A stretch of 36,034 nucleotides of DNA from positions 1 to 36,034 of the forward strand of contig JBBQLH010000042.1 of the NCBI GenBank assembly GCA_038327685.1, written 5' to 3'. The position numbers and the translations under genes were made by a program. This document shows, one piece after another, positions 1 through 8,060 of this stretch (its first letter is position 1; every line of letters begins with the position of its first letter). Under the pieces are notes generated by a model that did not search any database, was not told the origin of the DNA, and was given only the letters and a program-made list of their open reading frames with translations. The stretch comes from DASQFQ01 sp038327685 (lineage in GTDB: Bacteria > Actinomycetota > Thermoleophilia > Solirubrobacterales > Solirubrobacteraceae).

Positions 1-86
1 TCTCGTCAGTCCTGGACGAGAACGATCACACACTCACCCAGGAGAACAAGAACAACAAGGAGGTGCCCGCCCTCAGCGCAGCCTGA
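1..86 (+). CDS. C-terminal end of an unidentified protein (partial at window edge)
   Basis: The third forward frame is open from the window edge to a TGA at 84-86 and gives 27 residues ending in KEVPALSAA. The composition (Asp, Glu, Asn, Lys-rich, then a short Ala tail) looks like a natural soluble C-terminus, but no motif is present and I do not recognise the family. The open frame may be chance in so short a stretch. Confidence 0.35.
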   Translation, partial: SSVLDENDHTLTQENKNNKEVPALSAA

Positions 87-350
87 GGGACCAACGCCCC
101 ACCGACGATCCTGAGCTACACCACCAATCGCTACTTGACTCTAGCGTGGCGCCCCTTCGCTCCCGCTATTCGCGCAGAGCGACACGAGACGGCTCGATCC
201 GGCGCGCGGCTGCTCCTCGTCGCGAAAGCGGCAGTCTTGGTTGCGGGGTCGACAACATCGACTCAGTTTCGGCGCCCTACTCTGGGGCGTGCCGAGGACA
301 CCTTCCGCACAGAAGCTTCTCCTTCGTGGCGGCAGCGCGGAGGCCGGCAG

Positions 351-381
351 GTCGAGCCCGCCCTGCGGAGCCGGGCTCGAC
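351..381 (-). terminator. Hairpin downstream of the cupin gene
   Basis: A perfect 10-bp inverted repeat (351-360 GTCGAGCCCG with 372-381) encloses an 11-nt loop. It begins 13 nt beyond the stop codon of the minus-strand cupin gene, where a transcript-ending hairpin is expected. No U-tract follows, as is common in high-GC actinobacteria. The rest of 87-393 shows no convincing gene. Confidence 0.55.
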
Positions 382-393
382 CTGGAGACCTCT

Positions 394-843
394 CTAGAAG
401 GGACAGTGTCCGGGGTTTGCGGCCGGCACGTCCGGGTTGACGCCGTGCTTGAGGCCGAGGTAGGTGACGAGCACGACGGCCTTTCGGCGGCCTTCGTTGC
501 GGGCGAGATGGACATGGTTCGCGTGCTCCACGAAGCCCTGGCCTGCGGGGTAGCGCTGCGGGGTGCAGGTGCGATCGGCGCTGTCGTAGAGCGTCAGCGT
601 GCCCGACTTGACCGCGACCACGACGGCGGCTCGGTGCGAGTGCCAGCCGAAGCTCGCGCCCGGGGGAACGGTTGCCTTGGCGAAGACAACGTCCGCCGGC
701 TTGCGGACGTCGATCGTGTAGCGCTGCGAGACGTTCGCGGCCCCGAGGACCTTCTCGGTGATGGTGGGGCCGCCTGCGGCCAGCGCCGCTGCGGTCGTGC
801 CGAGCGCCGCGAGGAGCGCGGCGACGATGATGAGTCGCTTCAT
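394..843 (-). CDS. Secreted cupin-domain protein
   Basis: The 149-residue product starts with a signal peptide (KR followed by about 18 hydrophobic, Ala/Leu-rich residues, cleavage probably near ALAAGG). The mature part is one small beta-barrel cupin. A WHSH motif in the first cupin box supplies two metal-binding His, and a PAGQGFVEHANHVH stretch forms the second box. This suggests a metal-binding or small-ligand-binding extracellular protein; the substrate cannot be read. The start was chosen because GAAGGA lies 8 nt upstream of ATG 841-843 and the signal peptide begins there; the longer open frame upstream has no coherent sequence. The upstream oxidase remnant ends in a TGA overlapping this ATG, so the two were probably once translated together. 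The hairpin at 351-381 follows the stop. Confidence 0.85.
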   Translation of the reverse strand: MKRLIIVAALLAALGTTAAALAAGGPTITEKVLGAANVSQRYTIDVRKPADVVFAKATVPPGASFGWHSHRAAVVVAVKSGTLTLYDSADRTCTPQRYPAGQGFVEHANHVHLARNEGRRKAVVLVTYLGLKHGVNPDVPAANPGHCPF

Positions 844-977
844 GGTTGGTGTCCTTCGGTCCGGTGGATGGGTGCCGGCAGCCGTGGTCGCCCGCTCGCG
901 CTGTTCTGGTTGAGCCGGAAGAGGTTGGTGGCGTCGTAGCGGCGCTTGAAAGCGACCAGCCGCTCGACGACGGTACG
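840..977 (-). pseudogene. C-terminal remnant of a FAD-linked berberine-bridge-type oxidase (BBE domain)
   Basis: One minus-strand frame encodes VERLVAFKRRYDATNLFRLN followed by QN and a short tail to TGA 840-842. This is the signature C-terminus of FAD-linked oxidases of the BBE/oxygen-dependent FAD oxidoreductase group (Y-DPTN-LFRLNQN in the family). Upstream of about 977 the similarity stops, and the roughly 400 residues of FAD domain and rest of the BBE domain are absent, so this is a 3' remnant left by a deletion. Its stop overlaps the start of the cupin gene in ATGA, which implies the ancestral pair was an oxidase-cupin operon. The segment 978-1138 holds no gene I can support. Confidence 0.7.
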
Positions 978-1138
978 GACACACCCACGCGGGTGAAATA
1001 GCGGAAACCCTCAAACTTCTACGGCGGCGAGACGCCTCCACCCGGGCACCGAGGTCGCGTCTTCGACATCCCCGACCGCGGTCACCTCGCCGCCGCGCTG
1101 CACTGAGCCCAGAAAGCGATACAGGCTGAGCTCCGTCA

Positions 1139-1160
1139 GCGGGCTACTGCGGAGACCCGC
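1139..1160 (-). terminator. Weak hairpin downstream of the protease gene
   Basis: GCGGG at 1139-1143 pairs with CCCGC at 1156-1160 across a 12-nt loop, beginning 17 nt after the protease stop codon. The stem is only five pairs, so this is a tentative transcript end. Confidence 0.25.
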
Positions 1161-1176
1161 CACTCACTGCCGCCGG

Positions 1177-3645
1177 CTAACGACGGCGCACCTTCAGGAT
1201 CAGCGTCCGCTTGGCGCCCTGCGCCGTCGAGACGGTGACCGTGACCTTCACCCGCTTGCCGCCGCGCAGCTTTCTCAGGAACGCCCGGCGGGCCTTCGCC
1301 GAGAGCTTGAGCTTGATCGTCTTGGTCTTGAGGCGCTTCAGGTTCGCGCTCGTCGCGCGGAACCGCACCTTCCCGGCCTTGGCGCCGATCCTGACCTTCA
1401 CCGCCCGGCCCGCCCTGAGCCGGAAGGAAACGGTGCCGGTGGAGGAGACCTTCACCTTGGAGACCCGCAGCGGCGGCAGCGGCTTCGGCCTGACGACGTA
1501 GCTGAGCGTCCGCGTCGCGCCGTTGCCCGCCGTGTCGGTGGCGGAGCAGCTGACCGTGTGCGTGCCCTTCCTGGCGGTGCTCGGCGTGGCGCAGGACTGC
1601 GTCGCGACACCGGAGGTGGTGTCGCTGGCATTCGGCGTCGCGGTGATCCGCTGACCCACCGACGGCGAGCTCCGGCTCAGCGTCGGCAGCAGCGACGGCG
1701 GGCTCTGGTCCTTCTTGTAGGACAGCGACTTGGCCGTCACGCCGCCGTTGCTGATCGCCGTGCAGGTGATCGTCGTGCCCGGGGTGTCGGGCGGCAGGAC
1801 GGTGTCCAGGCAGTTCTTGACGAACAGGTCGCCCTGCGGGTCGGAGAAGCTCCAATCGACGCTGGGCGCGGTCCGGTACCACCCGTTGGCGCCGTCGGGA
1901 GCCGCCGGGGTCAGCGCGCCGTTGACGATCGGCGGCGTCGAGTCGGGCGGGAGGATGCCGAGCCGCTGCTGGCCGCAGGTGTTGATGAGCGTGATCTCGT
2001 TGCCGTCGAAGCGGACCTTGTCCTCCTGGCGCAGCGCGTCGAGCGAGTCCGCGAAGGCGCCGTTGGACGCGTCGGGCACGAGGTCGAAGTTGTGCGCGAT
2101 CACCAGCGTCAGCACGCGGTTGCGCGCCTGCGCGGTGCCGAGCGCCGGCTCGATCCCGTTGAAGACGCAGGTCAGCATCGCGGACCAGTAGCGCCCGTCG
2201 TCGTGCACCTCGGTCGGCGCGCCTGCGTAGGTGCCGATGTCGGTGCCGTCGACCTCGTTCGTGCCGTCGGTCCAGCGCAGGCAGCCCGAGCCGGAGTTGC
2301 CGGCGACGACCTCGTTGTAGGAGGTCGCGTCCCACTCGGCAACACAGAAGCGGCGACTGGCCTGGTAGGTCGCGTTGCCGTCCTGGAGGTACGTGAAGGC
2401 GGCGAGGAAGTCCCCGAAGCCCTCGCCCATCGCGCCCTGCTCCGTGGGCTGGTCACCGAGCGGGCCGCCCCCGGGGCCGAAGCCGGGCACCTGGGCGTCC
2501 TGGGTCGCATGCCCGAACTCGTGCACGGTCACGTCGGCGTCCTCGGCATCGTCGACGCCGCCGTCGCCCATGTGCAGCCTGCCGTCATCGGAGGAGTAGA
2601 AGGAGTTGTCGTCGCCGGTGCAGTGCACGTTGATCGCCAGCGGGTGGTCGAAGATCCCCGGGAGGCCGAAGTCGATGTAGCTGTGCTGCACGCGGGTGAT
2701 CGCGGCGTAGGCGACGGCCTCCTCGAACGGGTCCTGGCTGCGGTTGAAGTCGTAGCTGCGCGACGCGCTCGAGGCCTGGCCGGGCGCGTAGGGCAGATTG
2801 CAGTCCGCGGCGTCCGTCAGCGTGGTGTCCACGTAGGTACCCACGAGCCGGTTGCTCCCCGGGCTCAGGTCGGTCAGCGTGACCGGTACGCGGGCCGAGT
2901 TGAGGATCGCCTGGTCGCTGTCCGCGTTGTCGCGCAGGCCCGTGTTGGCAGTCTGCTGGACCGGGTTGGGCGCGTACGTCAGCGCGCTGCCGTTGACATG
3001 CTTGATCGCGTTGAACGCCTTGAGCACGTTGCCGTTGCGGGCGGAGACCACGACGTTCCAGTCGCCCCGCGGCGCGCGCGTGGGCAGGACCACGAGCCAG
3101 GCCAGCGTGAGCCCGCCGCGCGCGGTCGGCTCGGCGACGAGCGTCGTGGTCGGCGCGGACACCAGGTCGAAGCCGGAGGGGACGCGGCGGCGCGCGGTCA
3201 GCAGCGCCTCGGCGCGGCTCACGCGGGCGTTCGTGTCGAGCGCGGTGGCGGCCACGGCGCTGTTGGCCACGTGGCTGACGGAGCCGTCCTTGGCGAGCGC
3301 GACGGCGACCTGCCCGTTGCGGACGGGGACGCCCTTCACGAACTGCTGGAAGCGCACGCGCGGGCCGGCGGACGTCGGGAAGACGCGCATCACGCGCAGG
3401 TCGCGGGTGTCGCGACGCACGCCCAGCGCGCCCGCGAACCGCCCGAGCGCCTGGCGCGCGGCGCCCTCGGCGCCGCGGGCGAGGTCGACCCTGCCGCAGC
3501 CGCTGAGCGTGCGGGCGACCCCGGCCGCCTTGTCGACCCGCGCCCCGTCGCAGCTGGCGACGGTTCGAGGCGCAGCCGCCTGCGCTGCGGAGGGGAGAAG
3601 CGCGAGCGCGCTCAGGACGACGATGCAGAGGACGGACTTGCGCAC
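1177..3645 (-). CDS. Secreted M36 (fungalysin)-like zinc metalloprotease with Ig-like and basic C-terminal regions
   Basis: The 822-residue precursor starts at GTG 3645 with AGGAG 7 nt upstream and a clear signal peptide (residues 1 to about 23, ending AQA). Residues about 30-210 resemble the FTP/PepSY-type inhibitory propeptide of thermolysin-like enzymes. The catalytic core carries H375-E-F-G-H379 and, 29 residues later, GAMGEGFGDF with E408 as the likely third zinc ligand. The HExxH plus GExxxD spacing fits M36 rather than M4. After about residue 560 come one or two Ig-like segments (PPIVNGALTP; repeated Cys-containing strands). The end is a Lys/Arg-rich region of about 100 residues that could bind the cell wall or nucleic acid. 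It acts outside the cell on proteins. It is divergent from the kinase operon and may be controlled with it. Confidence 0.88.
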   Translation of the reverse strand: MRKSVLCIVVLSALALLPSAAQAAAPRTVASCDGARVDKAAGVARTLSGCGRVDLARGAEGAARQALGRFAGALGVRRDTRDLRVMRVFPTSAGPRVRFQQFVKGVPVRNGQVAVALAKDGSVSHVANSAVAATALDTNARVSRAEALLTARRRVPSGFDLVSAPTTTLVAEPTARGGLTLAWLVVLPTRAPRGDWNVVVSARNGNVLKAFNAIKHVNGSALTYAPNPVQQTANTGLRDNADSDQAILNSARVPVTLTDLSPGSNRLVGTYVDTTLTDAADCNLPYAPGQASSASRSYDFNRSQDPFEEAVAYAAITRVQHSYIDFGLPGIFDHPLAINVHCTGDDNSFYSSDDGRLHMGDGGVDDAEDADVTVHEFGHATQDAQVPGFGPGGGPLGDQPTEQGAMGEGFGDFLAAFTYLQDGNATYQASRRFCVAEWDATSYNEVVAGNSGSGCLRWTDGTNEVDGTDIGTYAGAPTEVHDDGRYWSAMLTCVFNGIEPALGTAQARNRVLTLVIAHNFDLVPDASNGAFADSLDALRQEDKVRFDGNEITLINTCGQQRLGILPPDSTPPIVNGALTPAAPDGANGWYRTAPSVDWSFSDPQGDLFVKNCLDTVLPPDTPGTTITCTAISNGGVTAKSLSYKKDQSPPSLLPTLSRSSPSVGQRITATPNASDTTSGVATQSCATPSTARKGTHTVSCSATDTAGNGATRTLSYVVRPKPLPPLRVSKVKVSSTGTVSFRLRAGRAVKVRIGAKAGKVRFRATSANLKRLKTKTIKLKLSAKARRAFLRKLRGGKRVKVTVTVSTAQGAKRTLILKVRRR

Positions 3646-3732
3646 TATGAGACTCCTGGCCGGGGGCGCCGCGAACCTATCGATCCGGCTGCCGCATCAC
3701 CACCCCCGACCGTTCTGAGATGCTGCTTGCGG

Positions 3733-3749
3733 TCTCATCGCGCTCTCAT
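3733..3749 (+). promoter_or_regulatory. Direct repeat TCTCAT-N5-TCTCAT, likely OmpR-type operator
   Basis: TCTCAT occurs at 3733-3738 and again at 3744-3749, an exact 11-bp period (one helical turn). This is the usual geometry of sites bound by OmpR/PhoB-family dimers. It lies in the 212-bp gap between the divergent protease and the kinase-regulator operon, so the regulator encoded at 5252 could control either or both. A short reading frame at 3773-3829 (ATG...TGA, 18 residues) follows, but without a ribosome-binding site. Confidence 0.5.
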
Positions 3750-3857
3750 GCGTCCGCGGTAAGACCTCAGCCATGACCAGGACACGCATCCCCGACTCCG
3801 GCTCCGAGGCGCGCGGCGACGGTTCCTGACCGCGAGGACGCCTCCCCGCTGGGCCGC

Positions 3858-5255
3858 GTGCCGCTGCGCCTCCGCCTGACGCTCGCGTTCGCCGGCGTGA
3901 TGGCGCTGGTGCTCGCGGCGACCGGGCTGTTCGTCTACCTGCGGCTCGAGTCCGAGCTCGACGCGACGATCAACCAGGGCCTGCGCTCGCGCGCGGGCGA
4001 CGTCGGCGCACTGGTAGCCCAGGCCGAAGGAGGGCTCGCCCAGTCAGGCCGGCTGCCGCTGACCGAGCGCGGCGAGAACCTCGCGCAGATCCTCGACGGC
4101 GGCGACCGCGTCGTCGACGCGACCCCGGCGTACCAGGGCGCGCCGCTGCTGAGCGCGTCCGAGCGCCGCCGCGCGCTGCGTGCCACCGTCACGGTCGACC
4201 GCGCCCGGCTCGCGCCCGAGGGGGAGCCCGCGCGCCTGCTCGCGACACCGGTGCACGCCCAGGACCGCGACCTGATCGTCGTCGTCGGCGCGTACCTCGA
4301 CGACCGCCGCGACGCGCTCCGCAGCCTCGCCAAGCTGCTCGCGATCGGCGGGGCGGCGGCCTTGCTGCTCGCCTCGCTGGCGGGCTACGGCGTCGCGGCC
4401 GCCGCGCTGCGCCCGGTCGAGCGGATGCGCCGGCGCGCCGCCGGCATCCAGGCCGCCGACCCCGGGGCGCGGCTGCCCGTCCCCGCCGCCCGCGACGAGA
4501 TTGGCCGGCTCGGCGAGACCTTGAACGCGATGCTCGCGCGACTGGAGGCGGCGTTCGAGCGCGAGCGGACCTTCGTCGCCGACGCGAGCCACGAGCTGCG
4601 GACTCCGCTCTCGATCCTCAAGGCCGAGCTCGAGCTCGCGCTGCGCGAGGGTCGCACGCACGCGCAACTGACCGACGCGCTGCGCTCGGCCGCCGACGAG
4701 ACCGACCGCCTGGTGCAGCTCGCCGAGGACCTGCTGGTGATCGCGCGCTCGGACCAGGGCGGGTTGCCGATCCGGCGTGAGCGCTTCGCGGTGCGCGACA
4801 TGCTCGAAGGAGTCGCCGAGCGGCACGCCCGCGACGGCGCGTCGATCGAGGTCGCGGTCGCCGACGGCCTCGAGCTCGACGCGGATCGGCTGCGGCTCGA
4901 GCAGGCGCTCGGCAACCTCGCCGACAACGCGCTGCGCCACGGCGGCGGCACGGTCGAGCTGTCCGCCGAGGCCGAGCGCGACGGCGTCCGGCTGTGGGTG
5001 CGCGACGACGGCGACGGCTTCCCGGACGGCTTCGCCGCGGAGGCCTTCGAGCGCTTCACGCGCGCGGATGCCGCGCGCGGGCGCGGCGGGGCCGGGCTCG
5101 GCCTCGCGATCGTCGCGGTGATCGCCCGCGCGCACGGCGGCACGGCGGGCGCCGGCAACCGCGCGACGGGCGGCGCCGAGGTCTGGATCAGCCTCCCGGG
5201 TGCGCGTCCGATCGACCTGGAGCCGCAGGCATCCTCGACACTGGGGACCCGATGA
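3858..5255 (+). CDS. Membrane sensor histidine kinase
   Basis: The 465-residue protein has a first membrane helix at about 8-28, an extracytoplasmic sensor region to about 150, a second helix at about 155-180, and a HAMP linker (PVERMRRRAAGI onward). The dimerisation/phosphoacceptor box is FVADASHELRTP with H245, followed by a HATPase domain: N box LGNLADNALRHG, G1 DDGDGF and G2 GRGGAGLGLAIV. All kinase boxes are intact. The signal is unknown; the sensor region has no recognised fold from sequence. The start is GTG 3858, just before the first helix; no strong Shine-Dalgarno is visible, so an upstream start is possible. The stop overlaps the regulator start by 4 bp (ATGA), so the pair is translationally coupled. 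Confidence 0.92.
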   Translation: MPLRLRLTLAFAGVMALVLAATGLFVYLRLESELDATINQGLRSRAGDVGALVAQAEGGLAQSGRLPLTERGENLAQILDGGDRVVDATPAYQGAPLLSASERRRALRATVTVDRARLAPEGEPARLLATPVHAQDRDLIVVVGAYLDDRRDALRSLAKLLAIGGAAALLLASLAGYGVAAAALRPVERMRRRAAGIQAADPGARLPVPAARDEIGRLGETLNAMLARLEAAFERERTFVADASHELRTPLSILKAELELALREGRTHAQLTDALRSAADETDRLVQLAEDLLVIARSDQGGLPIRRERFAVRDMLEGVAERHARDGASIEVAVADGLELDADRLRLEQALGNLADNALRHGGGTVELSAEAERDGVRLWVRDDGDGFPDGFAAEAFERFTRADAARGRGGAGLGLAIVAVIARAHGGTAGAGNRATGGAEVWISLPGARPIDLEPQASSTLGTR

Positions 5256-5935
5256 GGGTCCTGATCGTCGAAGACGAGCCGAAGCTCGCCGGCCTGATCC
5301 GGCGCGGCCTGCGCGAGGAGGGCATGGCCGCAGACATCGCGGCCCGCGGCGAGGATGCGCTGTGGATGGCGGGCGCGACCGAGTACGACGCGATCGTGCT
5401 CGACGTGATGCTGCCGGGGCTCGACGGGTTCGAGGTGTGCGAGCGGCTGCGAGCCGACCACGTGCGCTCGCCCGTGCTGATGCTGACCTCGCGCGACGCC
5501 GTCGAGGACCGCGTCCACGGGCTCGACACCGGCGCCGACGACTACCTGACCAAGCCGTTCTCCTTCGACGAGCTGTCCGCGCGGCTGCGCGCGCTCGCCC
5601 GCCGGGGGGCGCTCGAGCACGCCAGCGTGCTGAGCGCCGGCGACCTCCACCTCGACCCCTCCTCACGCCGGGTCTGGCGCGGCGAGACCGACATCATGCT
5701 GTCGGCGAAGGAGCTCTCGCTGCTCGACACCTTCATGCGCCGCCCCGGCCACGTGCTCGACCGCTTCCAGCTGCTCGAGCACGCCTGGGACAACGAGTAC
5801 GAGAACCGCTCCAACATCGTCGACGTGTACGTCCGCTACCTGCGCGAGAAGATCGACCGGCCGTTCGGGGTCGAGTCGATCGAGACGGTCCGCGGTGCGG
5901 GCTACCGCCTGCGCGCGGACGGCGGCCGCGGGTGA
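5252..5935 (+). CDS. OmpR/PhoB-family response regulator
   Basis: The 227-residue protein has a receiver domain with acidic pocket VEDEP, phosphoacceptor D51 (VLDVMLPG), T79 and K101 (LTKPF), then a winged-helix DNA-binding domain from about residue 130 to the end. The wing region IVDVYVRYLREKID and the terminal ETVRGAGYRLR are typical of the OmpR family. Its partner is the kinase just upstream, coupled through ATGA. Direct repeats at 3733-3749 are a plausible target. The stop overlaps the start of the next gene (GTGA), putting a phosphoesterase in the same transcript. Confidence 0.94.
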   Translation: MRVLIVEDEPKLAGLIRRGLREEGMAADIAARGEDALWMAGATEYDAIVLDVMLPGLDGFEVCERLRADHVRSPVLMLTSRDAVEDRVHGLDTGADDYLTKPFSFDELSARLRALARRGALEHASVLSAGDLHLDPSSRRVWRGETDIMLSAKELSLLDTFMRRPGHVLDRFQLLEHAWDNEYENRSNIVDVYVRYLREKIDRPFGVESIETVRGAGYRLRADGGRG

Positions 5936-6779
5936 CCGTGTCGGTCCGTCTCGCCGCTGTCGTCGTCTGTCTGCTGCTGGCCGGCGCAGCGGCGGCCTTC
6001 GCGCTCACGCGCGGCGGCGGCCTGAAGGGCGCATCGCGCGCCGGCGCGATCGTCTGGGCGGTCGGGGACGGGGGCAACGGCAGCCAGGAATCACGGCAGG
6101 TGGCCGACCTCATCGCGAGCGACCGGCCGCAGCGCGTCCTCTACCTCGGCGACGTCTACGAGACCGGCACCGCGGCCGACTTCCGCGACCGTTTCGCCAC
6201 GGTCTACGGAAGCCTCGCGCGCCGGGTGGACCCGACGCCGGGCAACCACGACTGGGGCCGCCACAGCGTCGGCTACGACCCGTACTGGCGCAAGGTGAAG
6301 GGCCGGCGGATGCCGCATCACTACGCGTTCAGCGTCGGCGGCTGGCGGGTCATCAGCCTCAACAGCCAGACGCCGCGCGATCGGGCACAGTCACCTTCCT
6401 GCGCCGCGAGCTCGCGCGCTTGAAGGGCAGCTGCGCGATCGTGTTCACGCACCGCCCGCGCTTCAACGCGGGCATCCATCGCGACGAGCAGCGCGCCGTC
6501 GATCCGCTGTGGCAGGAGCTGCAGGGGAAGGCGGCGATCCTGCTCAGCGGCCACGATCACGACCTCCAGCGCTTCAAGCCGGTCGCCGGCACCGTCCAGC
6601 TCGTGGTCGGCGCCGGTGGGCGCGAGCGCTACCGCGTCAACGGCGGCGACCCCCGGCTCGCGTTCTCAGACGACGCGACCGACGGCGCGCTGCGGATGCG
6701 GCTGAACGCGGGCATCGCGCGGCTGAGCATCGTCGCCGCGAACGGCGACGTGCTCGACCGCTCGACAGTTCACTGCTAG
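5932..6779 (+). pseudogene. Exported metallophosphoesterase, interrupted by one frameshift
   Basis: Translation starts at GTG 5932 (GTGA overlap with the regulator) with an N-terminal hydrophobic helix (residues about 4-22), so the product is membrane-anchored or secreted. The calcineurin-like phosphoesterase motifs are in order: GDGG, YLGDVYETG, TPGNHDWG, then FTHRPRF and LSGHDHDLQRF. The first three are in one frame and the last two in another. The frame changes between about 6381 and 6392, where ...SQTPRDRA should continue into ...TVTFLRRELARL. Apart from that indel the whole catalytic set is present, which would suit a purple-acid-phosphatase-like or phosphodiesterase role outside the membrane. 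A sequencing error is as likely as a true mutation. Its stop shares CTAG with the stop of the convergent dehydrogenase. Confidence 0.8.
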
Positions 6780-7402
6780 GGCTGCAGCAGGATCTTGATC
6801 GCGCCGTCCTGCTTCTTCTGGAACGTCTCGTAGGCGTGCGGCGCCGCGTCGAGCGGCAGCCGGTGCGTGGCGAAGCCGTCGACGCCGAGGACGTCCTCGT
6901 CCTCGACCAGCGGCATGATGTCGTCGATCCAGCGCTTGACGTTGGCCTGGCCCATGCGCACCTTGATCGGCCCGTACTGCGCCTGCGGGACACGCAGGAA
7001 CTCGGCCTGGCCGCCCGGCACCTGACCGTGGAGCTTGGTGTAGCCGAACAGCGCGGCGCCCATCCCCTGGTCGGTGACCTGGGTCGTCTCGCACTGCGAC
7101 TGCAGGCCGTGGTCGCACATGAAGCAGTGGCCGCAGGAGATGTTGAACGGGATCACGACGCGGTCGCCCGTGGCGATGTTCGTGACCTCGGAGCCGACCT
7201 CCTCGACGATGCCCATCGGCTCGTGGCCGAGGACGTCGCCCTCGCCCATGAACGGTCCGAGGACCTCGTAGAGATGCAGGTCGGACCCGCAGATGCCGCT
7301 CGACGTGATGCGGATGATCGCGTCGGTCGGCTGCTCGATGATGGGGTCCGGGACGGTGTCCACGCGGACGTCCCGCTTGCCGTGCCAGGCGACGGCCTTC
7401 AT
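6776..7402 (-). pseudogene. Zinc-dependent alcohol dehydrogenase lacking the Rossmann domain (internal in-frame deletion)
   Basis: The 208-residue frame begins MKAVAWHGKRDVRVD with GAGGAG 7 nt upstream. It contains the whole GroES-like domain: catalytic ligands C38, H60 and E61, and the structural-zinc cysteines C90, C93, C96 and C104. After VPQAQYGPIKV (residue 148) it jumps directly to RMGQANVKRW, a C-terminal segment that in full-length relatives (about 390 residues, glutathione-independent formaldehyde dehydrogenase-like MDR group) comes after the NAD-binding fold. About 150-180 residues, including the GxGxxG nucleotide site, are missing, with the join at about 6958/6959, yet the frame is kept. 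Without a cofactor site it should not be a dehydrogenase. Either a decayed gene or an assembly collapse explains it. Confidence 0.8.
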
Positions 7403-7472
7403 GTGCGTGCTCCTCGAGTTCGGTTCCGGGTGCTCCGGCCGACCCGGGTCTCGCGGGGCGCAGCGCGGGAGG

Positions 7473-8012
7473 TCAGTCCGGAGACGCGGCCCAGCGCTGC
7501 GCGCGCGTGAGGATCTCCGCCACCACGGCGCCCTTGGCGTCGGAGTAGTCGTTGGTCGCCTCCCACTCCTGGCGCGCCAGCTCCCGCTTGGTCTCCTCGT
7601 ACAGGCGGCGGTCCGCGTCGTCGTGGCGCAGCCAGTCGCGGAACAGCAGGCGGATGCGCGCCGCCTCGCTGTCATCGCTGAAGACGTGCGCGTGGACGTC
7701 CTGCTCGGGCGTCCGGTACATGCGGTGCCCGGGCTGGCGCACGCGGATCGCATAGCCGTGGGACTCGAGCGCGGGCCCATAGGCGGCCTCGTCGTCGACG
7801 TCCTGCACACCCACGAGCACGTCGATGATCCCCTTCGCGCCGAGGCCGGGGACGGCGGTCGAGCCGAAGTGCTCGATCCGCAGCGCCTGCGGGCCCAGCG
7901 CCTCGGCGAGCGAGGCCTTGACCTGCTCGAAGCGCGCGGCCCACGCGGGGTCATAATCCTCGATCACGATCTCGCGCTTCTCCGGCCCCCCGATGAAGAC
8001 GGCGTCATCCAC
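7473..8012 (-). CDS. GrpB family protein (UPF0157, nucleotidyltransferase-like)
   Basis: The 179-residue protein has the GrpB-family hallmarks: IVIEDYDPAWAARFEQ at the N-terminus, the HFGSTAVPGLGAKGIIDVLVGV core (nucleotidyltransferase-like GS motif with following acidic residues), and the C-terminal YSDAKGAVVAEI. Length is normal for the family. The molecular function is not established; the fold is related to minimal nucleotidyltransferases and to domains fused to dephospho-CoA kinase. The start is GTG 8012, preceded by a GGGGGAAGAG stretch. The gene sits 70 bp upstream of the truncated dehydrogenase on the same strand and 48 bp downstream of the phosphoesterase stop, so the minus-strand genes from 10030 to 6776 may form one transcript. 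Confidence 0.9.
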   Translation of the reverse strand: MDDAVFIGGPEKREIVIEDYDPAWAARFEQVKASLAEALGPQALRIEHFGSTAVPGLGAKGIIDVLVGVQDVDDEAAYGPALESHGYAIRVRQPGHRMYRTPEQDVHAHVFSDDSEAARIRLLFRDWLRHDDADRRLYEETKRELARQEWEATNDYSDAKGAVVAEILTRAQRWAASPD

Positions 8013-8060
8013 CCGCGCAGTCTCTTCCCCCGGAGGGGTGAGGGCAAGTCCGGAGCTCTC

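Noticed and set aside
1558..3762. Long plus-strand open frame (734 codons) opposite the protease
   Set aside because: It is antisense to an intact M36-like gene with signal peptide and catalytic motifs; its translation is Arg/Val/Gly-rich with no domain, as expected of a GC-driven shadow frame.
3773..3829. 18-codon leader peptide before the histidine kinase
   Set aside because: No ribosome-binding site, no attenuator hairpins and no notable codon pattern support translation.
6776..6779. CTAG shared by the stop codons of two convergent genes as a regulatory device
   Set aside because: A palindromic CTAG naturally provides TAG on both strands; it shows tight packing and needs no further explanation.
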